From NCBI RefSeq assembly GCF_964019385.1, contig NC_088645.1, positions 36,318,303-36,382,302 of the forward strand: a stretch of DNA of 64,000 bases, read 5' to 3'. The position numbers and the translations under genes were made by a program. How positions within the stretch are numbered: position 1 is the stretch's first letter; every line of letters begins with the position of its first letter. Origin of the DNA: Sycon ciliatum. Lineage: Eukaryota > Porifera > Calcarea > Leucosolenida > Sycettidae. Below, piece by piece: positions 33,351 to 42,401 of the stretch. A model generated the notes under the pieces. The model was given only the letters and a program-made list of their open reading frames with translations, was not told where the DNA came from and searched no databases.

Positions 33351-33739
33351 ATGAATAAAGATTATTATAATATTATTCTTACTCATTCTATTATTATTGT
33401 GAACATCAAAACAGTCAGCATTACCTGTGACTCTGGCAAAGACAAACAAACAAACACAACAGAACTTACTTCTAATTTCCAGATGATCATGTGAGAGAGC
33501 TATCGGGGAGAGATAAGTAAGTCGAAGACGTCCGATTAAGAAGTGGTCTCGGAAGAACCACGCTGCGTGGAGAAAGATAAGAGCTCTTTGCTCCAATAGA
33601 CAAACCGCAGCGTGGAATTAGGAAACCGTCAACTGACCAATTTCGAAGTTCCAGAAAACCAAGCTTGTAGTGTACAATCCGCAACCGAATTTAATAAATT
33701 CACGCCAAGGCGCATCAACAAAGTCTCCATCCCTTGAAC

Positions 33740-33785
33740 CAGGGAGTAGTACAATACATAATAATTGGTATTGTACTACTCCCTG
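33740..33785. mobile_element. 46-bp micro-palindromic element, 8-bp target duplication
   Basis: CAGGGAGTAGTACAATAC and GTATTGTACTACTCCCTG flank a 10-bp loop. Exact CCTTGAAC duplications lie at 33732-33739 and 33786-33793. Confidence 0.8.
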
Positions 33786-33805
33786 CCTTGAACTCCAGCT
33801 TGAAC

Positions 33806-34185
33806 CAGGGAGTAGTACACTACGGTGTTGTACTACCAAGAGTACATAACCTCCCAGAGTGTGCAACTCCACTATGGCGGGTGCTGTCCCGACAGAATTT
33901 CAAGTTGACGTCATTTTGATGATGCAATGCGCACTGTACACGGCCTGTACGGATTATCAGACGAATCCGGAACCTGTGGTTGACCGAAGCCGATCGATCC
34001 TGTACAAATTATTGCAAAGAAAAACGTGTGATGCGTTGACACCCGTACACATGTTGTAAATCACTGTTGCAAGGAGCATTGCATCATCAATAATGACGTC
34101 CACTTGAAATTCTGTCGGGACAGCAGGGTATGTGGGAGTTGCACACTCTGATCTGGGGGTTATGTACTCTTGGTACTACTCCCTG
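33806..34185. mobile_element. Micro-palindromic element split by a CAAGAGTACATAA element
   Basis: CAGGGAGTAGTAC at 33806 and GTACTACTCCCTG ending at 34185 are the termini, with exact GCTTGAAC duplications outside (33798-33805, 34186-34193). The 336-bp element at 33837-34172 sits inside and shows that this copy is the older of the two. Confidence 0.8.
33837..34172. mobile_element. TIR element, CAAGAGTACATAA family (nested)
   Basis: Same termini and internal TIR (GTGTGCAACTCCACTATGG; CTGTCCCGACAGAATTTC) as 18486-18800. Exact 7-bp duplications GTACTAC at 33830-33836 and 34173-34179. Confidence 0.85.
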
Positions 34186-34191
34186 GCTTGA

Positions 34192-34241
34192 ACCTTCACA
34201 GATATCATCAAGAGTACCTTCACAGATATCATCAAGAGTAC
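34192..34241. repeat. 24-bp tandem duplication
   Basis: ACCTTCACAGATATCATCAAG occurs twice in a row, each copy ending in AGAGTAC. Confidence 0.7.
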
Positions 34242-34350
34242 ATATTTAGAAAAGCGATCCTGTCAGCTTTTCTATTATTGTGTTCACATGGTGCTACCTA
34301 ACGACACCGCTATTCAGACACTTTGTCTACGTAGCTACGTCAGTTTCTAC

Positions 34351-35404
34351 TTAAGGGGGCACATCACCCAAAAATTCGCTGAAAAATCGAATTTGTAAAT
34401 TCATATTGAGTCCTACATCAGTGGAAAGAGCATGAATAGCTGCAAATTCTCTGAAAACTGTGTCCCTATCTGACCAGGCGTTCAAGAGTTATGGCCGAAT
34501 ATGTGCCCTTGCAAGGAAAGATTTTTTTGTTGCATGCTGTCATTTGTTGGCAGCACTGTATTTGAATGTGAGCAGACCGTGCGCAACTTGTCGTATTATG
34601 GAAACACGCGAAAGTGTGCAGAATTTTGCCCCAAGTCCAAAAAAGTCCAAAAAATCACGTTAAAAAACCACGTATTGGGCTGCACGGCGGCGGGCGAAGC
34701 CCGCCGCCGTGCAGCAGGACTTTTGCCAGCACCCTCGTGACGTTGCAGATATGTGGCTTGATTATTGTAGTTGACGTTGATTTAGTGACTTTGGCAAGTT
34801 TGAGTCGTGTCAAGAACTCAGGTAGGATTCAGTACTAGGCAGTAGTGGCACGTGAGTGGCAGTCTTTGCCGGTTTCTGAGGGCATCCTGGATTTGGTGTG
34901 CAGCGCTGTGGAAATGGCTTGCTGTGGAGGTCCCAGCACTGGATGTTGTATCAAAGGTACGACCTCGTAGCACGTGCTAAAGCTAAAAAAATTCAAACAT
35001 TGACTTGGGTCTGTGGGAGTCCGTGAAAGAACGCCCACTCGTTCCGTTGTGACAGATTCCAGGGCCACGTTGAGGGGCCCTACCCCACCACCCATGGCTG
35101 CTTCTGGACTTGTTTTAGGTTTGGGTCCCGCGCACGGACAGAATGGGCACGAAAATGTGAAAAAAATGTAAATGCATTTATTTGGCTCCTGGGTGGCTCG
35201 CACAACGTAGCACTATGCCGGAAATTTGAGGTTTTCCGGCCTGGAAAGCCTGTCAGTGAGGCGCAAGAACTTGTAAATCATGTCCTGAGGGCCAGCATAG
35301 TGGCAGAAGTGTGTGGTCAAAATTTCACTCAAATCCACTGAGAAACAACAAAGTTACGGTCAATTGAATGCCATATGAAATTTTTGGGTGATGTGCCCCC
35401 TTAA
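34351..35404. mobile_element. TTAA-flanked TIR element of 1,054 bp
   Basis: Perfect inverted ends TTAAGGGGGCACATCACCC, continuing to CCAAAAAT, at both edges. TTAA at each side fits piggyBac/Kolobok-type insertion. The interior has a short GCCGCCG inverted repeat near 34685-34710. No transposase frame is seen, so it is non-autonomous. Confidence 0.75.
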
Positions 35405-36046
35405 GATGCTCGGTACCTGGTCCTGGACCAGGGAGCTACTTCATGGCTCCTACCATCGCGCGGCCGGCTGGCCGCATGCGTGTGCATTGCAGACTTTTTG
35501 TTGTTGCCTTTTCGGTTGTGCATGCACGAGGAACTTCCTTCTTTGGAACTGCTTCTTGCATGAGCTGTTTCGTTTCGGCGCTGCTGAGACCTCCTTTCGC
35601 GGAATATTACTCAATGACAGGTGAGTTGACCAGTTCCCTTTGACTCATTTGCTTGTGTTGACTCTTTCATTTACGAAAAGTGTGCTGATTTTGGGTGGAA
35701 TGCAATAAATATGGAAAAGCTGACAGGATCTTTTTTCTAAATTTAGCTTTTCCGCTGCCGAGGCCTCCTTTTACGGAATACTCGATGACAGGTGATCTCT
35801 GAGTTGACCGGTTTCCTTCGATTCATTGGCTTATTATGCTCACCCTTTCATTAAATTTTACGGAAACGTGTTCTGATCTTATTCGGATTTAGATCCATTT
35901 TTATCTCTTTGCCCTTGTCTACAGTTTCCGAAGAACGCGAGTTCACCTTCTTGACGGTAAGGCTTATGTTAGATGTGTTGTCGAAATACTCATATTCATT
36001 GTACATAAGTACGTTACAAGTAATGCACTGGTCTGTGGCATACTAA
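35405..36046. other. No recognised gene
   Basis: Contains a loose duplication (GAATACTC.ATGACAGGTGA at about 35603 and 35777). No domain is recognised in the short frames. Confidence 0.4.
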
Positions 36047-36047
36047 A

Positions 36048-36104
<57 letters not shown>

Positions 36105-36420
36105 GAAGTAGTGGTTGCGACTTCGGCGATAATTTGTAAGAAAGGGTTTGCTCCCCGGGTGTTTGTGCCTGGAGAGCACTATAATATAAGTGGTGCTCTT
36201 CAGGCACAATCTTCCTCAGCCTACTCAAGCTCAACTGATGAGGGGTGAATTCCCCGAAACACTGTGTATTGAGCAGGGAGTGGTGCTTTCTTGCAGGTTT
36301 GCCGAGTCGAAGGTTCGATGGACTCCTCGTGTGCTCTGGATGGCAGTCGTGAGTCAGTCAAGTGTCAAGTAAAGTCGGCGGAATAGCGCGAGCTCCGGTG
36401 TGGGGAGCAAACCCTTTCTT
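36047..36420 (+). repeat. (AAT)n tract and PLE pseudo-LTR
   Basis: An AAT microsatellite (36047-36103) is followed by pseudo-LTR sequence shared with three copies at 40.5-41.6 kb (GGTTGCGAC, GTGCTCTTCAGGCACAATC, GGTTTGCCGAGTCGAAGG, CGGTGTGGGGAGCAAACCC). It carries an intact hammerhead. Confidence 0.8.
36229..36274 (+). ncRNA. Hammerhead ribozyme, well-formed copy
   Basis: Stem I GCTCAA (36229-36234) with TTGAGC (36269-36274); CTGATGA (36235-36241); stem II GGGG-TGAATT-CCCC; GAAA (36256-36259); stem III CAC-T-GTG; UA (36267-36268) as the cleavage dinucleotide. All helices are perfect. Stem III has a one-base loop, so dimer formation may be needed for activity. Confidence 0.88.
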
Positions 36421-36512
36421 AATAATAATAATAATAATAATAACGAAGGTACGTGTTAGGTCGTAAGTATCCACGCAAACACACATCCAGTCAAAATAAG
36501 GCACTTGTCAAA

Positions 36513-36553
36513 GTATCCGAACGTTTTCGGTCCCTTCTCATCAAGGATTATAC
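36513..36553 (-). ncRNA. Hammerhead-like motif with altered core (left arm)
   Basis: Mirror of 39158-39198. Stem I halves, GAAA, palindromic ACGT stem III and a UC cleavage dinucleotide are present, but the core reads TTGATGA instead of CTGATGA. Confidence 0.55.
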
Positions 36554-36703
36554 AGGGAATGGCTCAAGTTGGAAAGACTAAAACTTATATAGCGTAAAGA
36601 TATGAGATAACAACACTCGTGACAAGGTGAAAAAAAGTATCAAGTTCAGCACGACACAAAACTCGAAGGACATAATAATAGCGACAAGAACATAGTGAGC
36701 AAA

Positions 36704-37995
36704 TTAAGTTACATTGTTAACACCTCGACGAGGAGTAACACCAAACAATTGTAGCGACAACACATTTTCTTTTTGTACGCAAAGTTCAGGATCTAACTTA
36801 CGGATATACAAAGCTTCTAACACAGCCAGATGCAACGCACATCTACCACGTGACAATATTGAGAACACATTATCACTGTACAACTCACGACAATTGGTAC
36901 GGGCTGACAGATGTTGCTTGATGGACGAAGTGCGATTCTTAGCTCCGTTGGGTGTAGTCTCCTCCAATGTCCCGTCATCTCGCCTCTTCGCGGCATCACC
37001 ACTATCCGTCTCTTTGCTTTTCCGCGGCCTTCCACGTTTTCTGACACTAGCCGTTGTGTGCGCGATGCCCAGTGTCCTTTCAGCTACGTCTCCTCCATTG
37101 CGGATTTCTTTTGATCTTCTTACTCCAACTTGTCCGGTGTTCGATATTGAGGTTCGTTTTCGCGGTCTACCACGTTTTCGAATATTGACTGTTGTTGTCA
37201 CTTCCGTTGTCGTTGTACGTGCGTCCTCACCAGTCCGTATTTTTACTTGGCTTCGCGTAACCCTTCCCGACGCAGACAGATCCTTTGTCAATTTCGGTGG
37301 TTTACGTGTCGGTCTTTCACCATCTTTCACGCTGTTCTCAGCTGGACCCTGCGCTATACACGCGGAGGAGGACGGGCATGCAGTGATATCTTCACAGGAA
37401 GAGGAAGATCCACCGATGGACTGGACAGCACATTTTGGAGGACGACCACGGCGAGGACGACACTCACGCGCATCAAGCGGAACAAAACTTAACGGCACAT
37501 GTTGACGAATGCGCGCGCCCAGGTGCTGAAGGGTTCTACCTACATACCGATCTTCACATTGTCGGCATTGAAAGAAATAGATAAGGTTACTTTTACTAAG
37601 GGTAGGTAGAACATCCTTCTTCACACTGAACGCACGCACTGTCCCAAATATGACGTACAGCTTGACGCACGGATAAGATGGACATACGATACCACGAACA
37701 TCCTTCTCCACGCGCGCAGAACCGGCGCCAACCCAGGGTAAACGGAGCACCACTGGGCAAAGGTCAGGTCCAAATTGGATCGGCTTGTCTGTCGCCGGTT
37801 TTTCGTTGATAAGCTTGGCCAGAAATTCCTTTGGATAGCCGTTGTTCGTAAATATTGATGTCAGTCTGTCTAATTCGTCCTGCAATAGATGAGGGGAACA
37901 TATTCTATGCGCACGATAAACTAGCGCTTTCACAAGATGTTTCTTCGATTTCGTTGGAGTATAGCTCCCCCACGGAATGTAGAGGCCGGTGAAAG
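36704..37995 (-). CDS. Penelope-like RT thumb and GIY-YIG endonuclease with AT-hooks (left copy)
   Basis: The frame is open from the junction near 37995 to the stop at 36704. It begins with the end of the PLE reverse transcriptase (FTGLYIPWGSYTPTK, then LVYRAHRICSPHLLQDELDR and NNGYPKEFL). The endonuclease follows: NLIYFFQC-x2-C, DRYVGRTLQHLGARIRQHV (GIY-YIG-like first half). Then come about 190 residues with AT-hooks PRRGRPPK, RKRGRPRKR and RKRGRPRKS. It closes with SSIKQHLS and EALYIRKLDPELCVQKENV. PLEs use the RT and a GIY-YIG nickase for target-primed insertion. The catalytic RT part is missing, so this copy cannot move alone. The same protein is encoded in the right arm. Confidence 0.85.
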
Positions 37996-39007
37996 GCGCG
38001 TGGAGAAGGATGTTCGTGGTATCGTATGTCCATCTTATCCGTGCGTCAAGCTGTACGTCATATTTGGGACAGTGCGTGCGTTCAGTGTGAAGAAGGATGT
38101 TCTACCTACCCTTAGTAAAAGTAACCTTATCTATTTCTTTCAATGCCGACAATGTGAAGATCGGTATGTAGGTAGAACCCTTCAGCACCTGGGCGCGCGC
38201 ATTCGTCAACATGTGCCGTTAAGTTTTGTTCCGCTTGATGCGCGTGAGTGTCGTCCTCGCCGTGGTCGTCCTCCAAAATGTGCTGTCCAGTCCATCGGTG
38301 GATCTTCCTCTTCCTGTGAAGATATCACTGCATGCCCGTCCTCCTCCGCGTGTATAGCGCAGGGTCCAGCTGAGAACAGCGTGAAAGATGGTGAAAGACC
38401 GACACGTAAACCACCGAAATTGACAAAGGATCTGTCTGCGTCGGGAAGGGTTACGCGAAGCCAAGTAAAAATACGGACTGGTGAGGACGCACGTACAACG
38501 ACAACGGAAGTGACAACAACAGTCAATATTCGAAAACGTGGTAGACCGCGAAAACGAACCTCAATATCGAACACCGGACAAGTTGGAGTAAGAAGATCAA
38601 AAGAAATCCGCAATGGAGGAGACGTAGCTGAAAGGACACTGGGCATCGCGCACACAACGGCTAGTGTCAGAAAACGTGGAAGGCCGCGGAAAAGCAAAGA
38701 GACGGATAGTGGTGATGCCGCGAAGAGGCGAGATGACGGGACATTGGAGGAGACTACACCCAACGGAGCTAAGAATCGCACTTCGTCCATCAAGCAACAT
38801 CTGTCAGCCCGTACCAATTGTCGTGAGTTGTACAGTGATAATGTGTTCTCAATATTGTCACGTGGTAGATGTGCGTTGCATCTGGCTGTGTTAGAAGCTT
38901 TGTATATCCGTAAGTTAGATCCTGAACTTTGCGTACAAAAAGAAAATGTGTTGTCGCTACAATTGTTTGGTGTTACTCCTCGTCGAGGTGTTAACAATGT
39001 AACTTAA
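37937..39007 (+). CDS. Penelope-like GIY-YIG endonuclease with AT-hooks (right copy)
   Basis: Of 356 codons, the first 21 are antisense RT sequence from the junction and not genuine; from about residue 22 the protein is identical to the left copy. The GIY-YIG first half spans about residues 64-95 (FFQCRQCEDRYVGRTLQHLG). AT-hooks lie at about 107-115, 199-207 and 246-254. The conserved C-terminal half spans about 283-344. AT-hooks bind the minor groove of AT-rich DNA, and several PLE units here abut AAT repeats, so a targeting role is conceivable. The ATG at 37937 is probably accidental. Confidence 0.8.
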   Translation: MFLRFRWSIAPPRNVEAGERRVEKDVRGIVCPSYPCVKLYVIFGTVRAFSVKKDVLPTLSKSNLIYFFQCRQCEDRYVGRTLQHLGARIRQHVPLSFVPLDARECRPRRGRPPKCAVQSIGGSSSSCEDITACPSSSACIAQGPAENSVKDGERPTRKPPKLTKDLSASGRVTRSQVKIRTGEDARTTTTEVTTTVNIRKRGRPRKRTSISNTGQVGVRRSKEIRNGGDVAERTLGIAHTTASVRKRGRPRKSKETDSGDAAKRRDDGTLEETTPNGAKNRTSSIKQHLSARTNCRELYSDNVFSILSRGRCALHLAVLEALYIRKLDPELCVQKENVLSLQLFGVTPRRGVNNVT

Positions 39008-39157
39008 TTTGCTCACTATGTTCTTGTCGCTATTATTATGTCCTTCGAGTTTTGTGTCGTGCTGAACTTGATACTTTTTTTCACCTTGTCACGAGTGTTG
39101 TTATCTCATATCTTTACGCTATATAAGTTTTAGTCTTTCCAACTTGAGCCATTCCCT

Positions 39158-39198
39158 GTATAATCCTTGATGAGAAGGGACCGAAAACGTTCGGATAC
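39158..39198 (+). ncRNA. Hammerhead-like motif with altered core (right arm)
   Basis: GTATAATCC pairs with GGATAC around an AA bulge. The core is TTGATGA (39167-39173), then GAAA (39183-39186), palindromic ACGT and UC (39191-39192). The usual invariant C at core position 3 is T. The same variant is found at 36513-36553 and 42361-42401, so it is fixed in this subfamily. Confidence 0.55.
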
Positions 39199-39301
39199 TT
39201 TGACAAGTGCCTTATTTTGACTGGATGTGTGTTTGCGTGGATACTTACGACCTAACACGTACCTTCGTTATTAAAGTATTATCCGCCTCCGACTTCTTGT
39301 A

Positions 39302-39302
39302 A

Positions 39303-39336
<34 letters not shown>

Positions 39337-39893
39337 GTATACAAGTAAGAACTAAGCGTGACAGGTGTGTATCAGCAACAAAAAACAAAAAAGTGAGAAC
39401 GAGAGATAATAATAAAGCAATCAAGGTAGGGTGACACGATACAATGACAGCACTAGAATATCGAGGTGCGATTTCTCACAAAAGTGTGCAGAAAACAAGG
39501 GTATACAAGTAAGAACTAAGCGTGACAAGTGTGTATCAGCAACAAAAAACAAAAAAGTGAGAACGAATGATAATAATAAAGCAATCAAGGTAGGGTGACA
39601 CGATACAATGACAGCACTAGAATATCGAGGTGCGATTTCTCACAAAAGTGTGCAGAAAACAGTTGCTGATACACACTTGTCACGCTTAGTTCTTACTTGT
39701 ATACCCTTGTTTTCTGCACACTTTTGTGAGAAATCGCACCTCGATATTCTAGTGCTGTCATTGTATCGTGTCACCCTACCTTGATTGCTTTATTATTATC
39801 ATTCGTTCTCACTTTTTTGTTTTTTGTTGCTGATACACACTTGTCACGCTTAGTTCTTACTTGTATACCCTTGTTTTCTGCACACTTTTGTGA
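39302..39893. repeat. 164-bp unit repeated twice directly and then inverted
   Basis: After an AAT tract (39302-39335), units at 39336-39499 and 39500-39660 are direct repeats (GGTATACAAGTAAGAACTAA start). At 39661-39893 the sequence returns in reverse complement with about one and a half units. This tandem-plus-inverted layout resembles PLE pseudo-LTR concatemers. No hammerhead core was found in this unit. Confidence 0.75.
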
Positions 39894-40002
39894 GAAATAA
39901 TAATAATAATACTAATAATTTCCTCTGAGACAAAAATGCGATAATACTCATAAAAAGGACACACTTCAGGCTCATTACAAACATCTTGAAAGTTTTTGTC
40001 TT

Positions 40003-40039
40003 CACAAGTATACTTTCAAGCCTTCTCATCAGGTGAAAT
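40003..40039 (-). ncRNA. Hammerhead ribozyme, minimal stem II
   Basis: On the minus strand TTCAC (40035-40039) pairs with GTGAA (40003-40007). CTGATGA, then an 8-nt stem II region (GAAGGCTT, almost no pairing), GAAA, palindromic GTATAC and UU before stem I. Confidence 0.72.
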
Positions 40040-40386
40040 ACAGGCAAGAGAAAAGGAACAGGAACAGTGGATTAAATACAGTAAGAAGGTGGTAAAACAG
40101 CGCAAAAAGAAAGAAAGAAAGAAAGAAGATAGCTAAAGTAAACAGCGAAAATTGCAATAATGACACAAACCTCGTTAGTTACATGTATGTCCAGTGGTTG
40201 TCTCTTGTTGTCGCACTACATGTCGCGCTTATTGAGTTTTCTCGCATTTGCACCTTTGTGTCATTATTGCAATTTTCGCTGTTTACTTTAGCTATCTTCT
40301 TTCTTTCTTTCTTTCTTTTTGCGCTGTTTTACCACCTTCTTACTGTATTTAATCCACTGTTCCTGTTCCTTTTCTCTTGCCTGTAT

Positions 40387-40423
40387 TTCACCTGATGAGA
40401 AGGCTTGAAAGTATACTTGTGAA
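40387..40423 (+). ncRNA. Hammerhead ribozyme, minimal stem II (mirror copy)
   Basis: TTCAC (40387-40391), CTGATGA (40392-40398), GAAGGCTT, GAAA (40407-40410), GTATAC (40411-40416), UU, GTGAA (40419-40423). Identical to the mirror copy at 40003-40039. Confidence 0.72.
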
Positions 40424-40643
40424 GACAAAAACTTTCAAGATGTTTGTAATGAGCCTGAAGTGTGTCCTTTTTATGAGTAATACTAATAATAATAATAATA
40501 GAAGGGTTTGCTCCCCACACCGGAGCTCGCGCTATTCCGCCGACTTTACTTGACACTTGACTGACTCACGACTGCCATCCAGAGCACACGAGAAGTCCAT
40601 CGAACCTTCGACTCGGCAAACCTGCAAGAAAGCACCACTCCCT

Positions 40644-40689
40644 GCTCAATACACAGTGTTTCGGGGAATTCACCCCTCATCAGTTGAGC
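40644..40689 (-). ncRNA. Hammerhead ribozyme (perfect copy)
   Basis: Same sequence as 36229-36274: stem I GCTCAA/TTGAGC, CTGATGA, stem II GGGG/CCCC, GAAA, CAC-T-GTG, and UA at the cleavage site. Confidence 0.85.
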
Positions 40690-41126
40690 TTTAATAGGCT
40701 GAGGAAGATTGTGCCTGAAGAGCACCACTTATATAGTGCTCTCCAGGCACAACCATCACCAGGGATACAAACTTACAGAGACGCTCCGTTTTCAGCGCGA
40801 CAAACACCTCGTGAGCACCAGATAGCAGCGTGAGTCAGTGTCGCTCCTGGACGGTGAAACAGACGTCGAGGACCCTCGGTCATTCGCAACGCTCTCACCT
40901 CCAAACCAACTAGTCGCAAGCTAGCCCGCGCTGGGCACAACAGTACGAAGTAGTGGTTGCGACCTCGGCGATGATTTGTAAGAAAAGGGTTTGCTCCCCA
41001 CACCGGAGCTCGCGCTATTCCGCCGACTTTACTTGACACTTGACTGACTCACGACTGCCATCCAGAGCACACGAGAAGTCCATCGAACCTTCGACTCGGC
41101 AAACCTGCAAGAAAGCACCACTCCCT

Positions 41127-41172
41127 GCTCAATACACAGTGTTTCGGGGAATTCACCCCTCATCAGTTGAGC
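41127..41172 (-). ncRNA. Hammerhead ribozyme (perfect copy)
   Basis: Identical in all core and stem positions to 36229-36274, on the minus strand. Confidence 0.85.
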
Positions 41173-41374
41173 TTGAGCGAATGACCGAGGGTCCTCGACG
41201 TCTGTCTCACCGTCCAGGAGCGACACTGACTCACGCTGCTATCTGGTGCTCACGAGGTGTTTGTCGCGCTGAAAACGGAGCGTCTCTGTAAGTTTGTATC
41301 CCTGGTGATGGTTGTGCCTGGAGAGCACTTTATAAGTGGTGCTCTTCAGGCAAAATCTTCCTCAGCCTACTCAA

Positions 41375-41420
41375 GCTCAACTGATGAGGGGTGAATTCCC
41401 CGAAACACTGTGTATTGAGC
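41375..41420 (+). ncRNA. Hammerhead ribozyme (perfect copy)
   Basis: GCTCAA (41375-41380), CTGATGA (41381-41387), GGGG...CCCC, GAAA (41402-41405), CACTGTG, UA (41413-41414), TTGAGC (41415-41420). Confidence 0.85.
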
Positions 41421-41600
41421 AGGGAGTGGTGCTTTCGTGCAGGTTTGCCGAGTCGAAGGTTCGATGGACTTCTTGTGTGCTCTGGATGGCAGTCGTGAGT
41501 CAGTCAAGTGTCAAGTAAAGTCGGCGGAATAGCGCGAGCTCCGGTGTGGGGAGCAAACCCTTTTCTTACAAATCATCGCCGAGGTCGCAACCACTACTTC

Positions 41601-41634
<34 letters not shown>

Positions 41635-41642
41635 TACTATCG

Positions 41643-42209
41643 GGAAGGGTTACGCGAAGCCAAGTAAAAAAAATACGGACTGGTGAGGACGCACGTACAA
41701 CGACAACGGAAGTGACAACAACAGTCAATATTCGAAAACGTGGTAGACCGCGAAAACGAACCTCAATATCGAACACCGGACAAGTTGGAGTAAGAAGATC
41801 AATAGAAATCCGCAATGGAGGAGACGTAGCTGAAAGGACACTGGGCATCGCGCACACAACGGCTAGTGTCAGAAAACATGGAAGGCCGCGGAAAAGCAAA
41901 GAGACGGATAGTGGTGATGCCGCGAAGAGGCGAGATGACGGGACATTGGAGGAGACTACACCCAACGAAGCTAAGAATCGCACTTCGTCCATCAAGCAAC
42001 ATCTGTCAGCCCGTACCAATTGTCGTGAGTTGTACAGTGATAATGTGTTCTCAATATTGTCACGTGGTAGATGTGCGTTGCATCTGGCTGTGTTAGAAGC
42101 TTTGTATATCCGTAAGTTAGATCCTGAACTTTGCGTACAAAAAGAAAATGTGTTGTCGCTACAATTGTTTGGTGTTACTCCTCGTCGAGGTGTTAACAAT
42201 GTAACTTAA
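41643..42209 (+). pseudogene. PLE endonuclease C-terminal fragment with two AT-hooks
   Basis: The frame enters at GRVTRSQVK and carries RKRGRPRKR, then a mutated third hook (RKHGRPRKS), and the complete C-terminus (SSIKQHLS, EALYIRKLDPELCVQKENV) with the stop at 42207-42209. The first AT-hook and the GIY-YIG catalytic half are missing. It is a dead copy. Confidence 0.8.
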
Positions 42210-42360
42210 TTTGCTCACTATGTTCTTGTCGCTATTATTATGACCTTCGAGTTTTGTGTCGTGCTGAACTTGATACTTTTTTGACACCTTGTCACGAGTG
42301 TTGTTATCTCATATCTTTACGCTATATAAGTTTTAGTCTTTCCAACTTGAGCCATTCCCT

Positions 42361-42401
42361 GTATAATCCTTGATGAGAAGGGACCGAAAACGTTCGGATA
42401 C
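42361..42401 (+). ncRNA. Hammerhead-like motif with altered core
   Basis: Third occurrence of the TTGATGA variant; identical to 39158-39198. Confidence 0.5.

Larger units (their letters stand above)
36439..39272. mobile_element. Palindromic PLE with 1,277-bp arms
   Basis: Arms 36439-37715 and 37996-39272 are reverse complements with no difference found by eye, including identical coding sequence. The 280-bp spacer holds further PLE RT-domain codons belonging to the left (minus-strand) unit. The left unit is therefore a 5'-truncated PLE 3' half, and the right unit is an inverted copy of its last 1,277 bp joined at the RT thumb. Both outer ends are the PLE 3' end (ACCTTCGTTATT), next to AAT repeats. 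Confidence 0.85.
39940..40483. repeat. PLE pseudo-LTR inverted pair with two hammerheads
   Basis: Arms about 39948-40172 and 40254-40478 are reverse complements around an 80-bp spacer (CTCGTTAGTTACATGTATG...). Both arms include a GAAA-repeat/TTTC-repeat and an intact hammerhead motif. No coding sequence remains. Confidence 0.8.
40501..41605. repeat. Array of three PLE pseudo-LTRs in mixed orientation
   Basis: Copies at about 40501-40760 (minus), 40985-41190 (minus) and 41310-41605 (plus) share the pseudo-LTR seen at 36.1-36.4 kb. The middle copies are linked by an inverted segment (GACCGAGGGTCCTCGACGTC and its reverse complement) near 40865 and 41180. Each carries a perfect hammerhead. Confidence 0.75.

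Noticed and set aside
36714-37505. 263-aa frame on the plus strand (and its mirror 38206-38997)
   Set aside because: Exact antisense of the PLE endonuclease coding sequence; no known motifs.
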